Shown here piece by piece: positions 61,021-64,000 of a stretch of 64,000 nt of DNA (position 1 is the stretch's first letter; each line of letters starts with the position of its first letter). A program made the position numbers and the translations under genes. The stretch is from Talpa occidentalis (lineage: Eukaryota; Chordata; Mammalia; Eulipotyphla; Talpidae). A model generated the notes under the pieces. It searched no databases and had not been told where the DNA came from. It saw only the letters and a program-made list of their open reading frames with translations. The stretch covers positions 76,272,292 to 76,336,291 of the forward strand of contig NW_023604861.1 in assembly GCF_014898055.3 (NCBI RefSeq). Direction: 5' to 3'.

Positions 61021-61933
61021 TGCCCACTTCCTGCATTTTTAACCCAATTTGAAATAGAATGATACAAAAATATTAATAAAATGTTACTTGGGGAAAATCT
61101 ATTATATAATGCACTAGTTTATAAAACAAGGCAAGGAGGAAATAATTTCACTAGAAGAGTTTTCTTGCTTTTCAAAAGCATTCCTAGTTGTATTTCCTCA
61201 AATAATGGCTGCTCCATTAAAATTAAAATTAAATTACATTTACACAAACGGTATTTTCTCCTACTCTTTGAACCAGGGCACAGGTTTTAACCATTCAACT
61301 TCTGTATTAACATCTAGAAGATTATTTTATTCTTGACCAATTTATGCATTTTGGGGTGCCTACTCTCCGAGAATTTGCATGACTAAACTGAAATGAATGG
61401 GTATAGAAGAAACGATTTCTCTCTTGCAACTACTAAAATCAAGCCAATGCTACATAAAGTACCAAGGATGGAATCATCATTGAACAGAAAGGAAAAACTG
61501 AAAGACTGAAATGTAATGGGTGTTTTGGATCGGACACTTTCCTGTAATTGACTAGGCTTTTTTAAAATAGAATTTTAATTTAGAGTAATACAAATAATTC
61601 TAGTTCACAGAAATACAAGTTGCTGGAATGCAACTGATAATTGCCCAGTGGGTACTGATCAATTTTGCCTATTTTGCATTTCTAAATTCATTTCCACGTA
61701 CTTATTTGACTGTAAATATGTAATGCTTAGAACTTGTAATAATATCATCTCATTAATGAGCTAAATTAACTCTTTCATACATGTTTATTTTATATTTTTA
61801 TGAAAGACAATCATACTCTCTTTTAAAATATATCATTTAGCAATAGTTTGCTTAGTGGAAGGTTAAAACAAAAACTTAAATATACACAATTGCCACTGAT
61901 AACACAATACAACCTTTAAAATTATGACAAAGG

Positions 61934-62190
61934 GGGTCTCCCCGGTGGCGCAGCAGTTTGAGTGCAGCACTGTGAAAGTGTCCGAGTGCTGGTTCGATTC
62001 CCCCCCAGCCCAGGGAGATTCCCACATGGCTCAGCACACCTTTCCTGTTGCGCCCGCTGCTCCCTTCAGCAGTGTATTTCGGTCCTTCTGCCTGTTCTGC
62101 TCCCCACTCTGCCTCTGGTAGATTCTGTCACCCTCCCGCGCCTCTGGCATGTACCCTAGTGCTTGTATAAATATATAAATCTTTTTTAAA
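61934..62190 (+). mobile_element. tRNA-derived SINE, plus orientation, with a short internal deletion
   Basis: Head ggggtctccccggtggcgca, B box ggttcgattcc, tail ataaatatataaatcttttt. About 12-15 bases between the A and B boxes are missing (gtgtccgagtgctgg). Flanking near-perfect 16 bp repeat aaaattatgacaaagg / aaaattataacaaagg at 61918-61933 and 62191-62206. Confidence 0.92.
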
Positions 62191-62329
62191 AAAATTATAA
62201 CAAAGGAGGGCTGCTCAGAAGATAACTGCTGTAGCTAAAAAGATTTAGGATCATTGTTACAATAATTACTTGTCTAAATTACATAACAGAAATAACCTAC
62301 AAACCTATTATTTTCTACTAGACAATCTC

Positions 62330-62530
62330 TTGCCACACACACGCTATATATATGCTATATATATATATACACATACACACACATGAATATGTATATACAC
62401 ATATATACAAGCTATATATAAGCACATAATATACATTATATATACTGTATACACTAAGTATATGCCACTATATAGAGAAAACAAGGCATGTAGCATATAT
62501 GTAGGTATACACTATAGATAGCATATAAAG
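62330..62530. repeat. TA/CA-rich low-complexity tract
   Basis: About 200 bases of alternating purine-pyrimidine sequence (gctatatatatgctatatat; cacacacatgaatatgtata; gctatatataagcacataat). A degenerate compound microsatellite. Confidence 0.85.
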
Positions 62531-63052
62531 AGAGCTGTCCTAACATTACATAATCATTTCCAGCACTTAGTATAAAAATCCAGAAAATAAGTACAACTCT
62601 TGTATTTTAACTCTTCACCTAGTTGTTTATTACAATGAGAAGCATAATTTGAAATTTGGCATTGAGTCTGTTTTCTCTTTATGAACACACAGTTAAGTAA
62701 TTTTAGCTTTTCAATTAGAAATAGGTTAAATACCACTAATTAATAGCTTCCTAATAGTTAACTTATAATAATAAAATCAGATTTTCACAGCCAGAAACAA
62801 TCATGTTCTTTCAAAGTCTTCACTATAAGGTAGTTCTGCAACTCAGTTTCAAATATTCTTAAAAGTAATTTCAAATAACAGTAACCAAAATACTTAAAAA
62901 TCCCTTGGCAATGAGTTCTACTCAGTATGGTAACTTAATTCTTTTTAGATTCATATTCAAACTTTTATGTTTAATACCACCTAGAGAGTAATTTCCAAAG
63001 TGATATTTCCTGAAGCCAAAACACAGACTTCATGTCTCTAGAATAATCTTGC

Positions 63053-63168
63053 CTTGTAGTAGATTTTTAACTTCAATAAGTCTATACGCCTTTCCTAAAG
63101 TAGTTCTGGCTGGCCTGGACTTGTTGTAAATAGTTGATGCATCAGACAGCTTTTTAAATGTCAACACA
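63053..63168 (-). CDS. Possible internal coding exon with a GC donor
   Basis: Minus strand. The open frame reads VLTFKKLSDASTIYNK, SRPARTTLGKAYRLIEVKN, LLQ and carries one G forward, which joins in phase to the exon at 32421-32476 (Glu). The donor would be AAG/GCAAGA, the minor GC-AG type. The acceptor is uncertain: AAG at 63169-63170 or a second AG giving a start at 63149. Residue usage looks coding, but splice evidence is weaker than for the other exons. Confidence 0.4.
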
Positions 63169-64000
63169 CTTAATTCACACAATGTACAAGGAAAGTATTG
63201 TACTTTAGAATAAAGATGTGTTTCCTCTTGTGAAATAAAGTTAATCATTTGGAAGAGTCCACTTAAAGGAAATGGGATAGTTTTGCCTTCTCTAGAAAAG
63301 AAGTGAGAGTCAGCTCACTTTTCCCTCCTCTTATCCCACTTCAAGCATAACCTGAGATCAAATGTTTTATGTGTGACAGAAAAAGAAACATTAAAGGATG
63401 CAAACCTACAAGATCTAATAGTCACCTAAGCCTGTGAGATTCAAAAAACCTGTTCTGTATTTTTAATATCTGAAAATAATTAAATAAGTATGTTAAATAC
63501 AAATTTCTAAGCACCCTAGTATATGCCCTCTAAAATTTTAAACAAATATACTTAATAAGAAAATAGTATTTTATCCAAATATCAAATATTATACCGACTA
63601 TTTGAACAGCAAACACAAACAATTTTAATCCCAATCATAGACTATGTTATGAAATGTTAATGTATTTAAATTTTTTAATTATACATGGAATTAACTGAAA
63701 TGCTATACTTTAAACAATTAGTTATTAATATTTCAGTCATATTAAATAATAAGAGCACATGAACAAGTAACAGTTAATACTGGAAATTTCCAAAGGCACA
63801 CTGTAGATTGTGAGAAGTCTAGTTTTGGTCTCTGGAAAATGTTCACTGCAATCTCATCTGCACAGATATTCAAAGAAGTGCCACATTACTCTTTTAAGGA
63901 ATGTACTAAATGATGTTATAATAACAAAGAATAAGGAAATAAATGGGGTTATATTTATACCTCTTACTCAGACTAGATTAATAAGGAAGACTTAACAGTG
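63169..64000. other. Unassigned AT-rich sequence at the window end
   Basis: No repeat family, exon or RNA gene recognised. Short open frames only. Confidence 0.4.

Larger units (their letters stand above)
32477..63052 (-). other. Putative very long intron, or region with undetected exons
   Basis: About 30.6 kb dominated by L1, SINE and LTR sequence listed separately. In the non-repeat parts (32480-35540, 35830-37110, 37460-38000, 41840-42360, 42900-43420, 43880-44260, 45800-47030, 49700-50700, 58100-58720, 60010-60350, 60670-61930, 62540-63050) I found no further exon with both splice sites and an in-phase frame, but short exons are easily missed by eye. 36290-36335 holds a short TG/CA tract. 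Confidence 0.35.

Noticed and set aside
1..64000. CRISPR arrays, operons, riboswitches, prophage or bacterial insertion sequences
   Set aside because: Nothing of this kind is present; the tandem arrays seen are microsatellites or LINE-associated, and the genome is clearly mammalian.

Overview
This is mammalian nuclear DNA: AT-rich, full of retroelements, with no long open frame and no prokaryotic gene layout. The commonest repeat is a tRNA-derived SINE of about 260-310 bp with an A box (TGGCGCAGCGG), a B box (GGTTCGATCC) and a tail containing AATAAA and TCTTT. I count 20 copies. From memory it resembles the Rhin-1 type SINEs of rhinolophoid (horseshoe and leaf-nosed) bats; that taxon assignment is inference. 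L1, L2 and MIR fossils and a solo LTR fit a placental mammal.

The most important result is a probable spliced protein gene on the minus strand that seems to run through almost the whole window. Four short exons at the low-coordinate end (193-237, 1099-1142, 8698-8782, 24021-24113) have good splice sites and open frames, and the three junctions joining them keep phase. A fifth exon (32421-32476) and a possible sixth (63053-63168, GC donor) continue it upstream. The joined frame looks like real protein, with short pieces such as VFLLDATAPVVFEEYLTHW and DIGIYQYYDKKDPP. I could not name the family. Most of the window is then intronic.

Layout: 0-9 kb, three 3'-side exons, an ancient LINE-like block and three SINEs. 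9-24 kb, mostly unassigned intron with MIRs, a DNA-transposon fossil, SINEs, a HAL1/L1M ORF1 fossil and two hairpin loci. 24-32 kb, exon, a half-length SINE, a tail-to-tail SINE pair, and three L2 segments broken by a small recent L1 insertion. 32-38 kb, sparse intron with a minus-strand L1 end and a long-tailed SINE. 38-49 kb, old L1 copies interrupted by a solo LTR and by SINEs. 50.7-55.8 kb, a nearly complete but dead L1 carrying 5' region, ORF1 and ORF2. 55.8-64 kb, SINEs, minus-strand L1 5' fragments, a MIR, an AT/CA tract and the candidate upstream exon.

The repeats are layered: L2 and MIR are oldest, then L1M, then the dead L1 and the LTR, with SINEs inserted into all of them. Several SINEs sit in clean 14-18 bp target duplications that start at TT/AAAA-like sites, as expected for L1 endonuclease. 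I saw no undescribed multi-gene system. What is new to look at is the unassigned spliced gene and several unusual SINE and L1 rearrangements.
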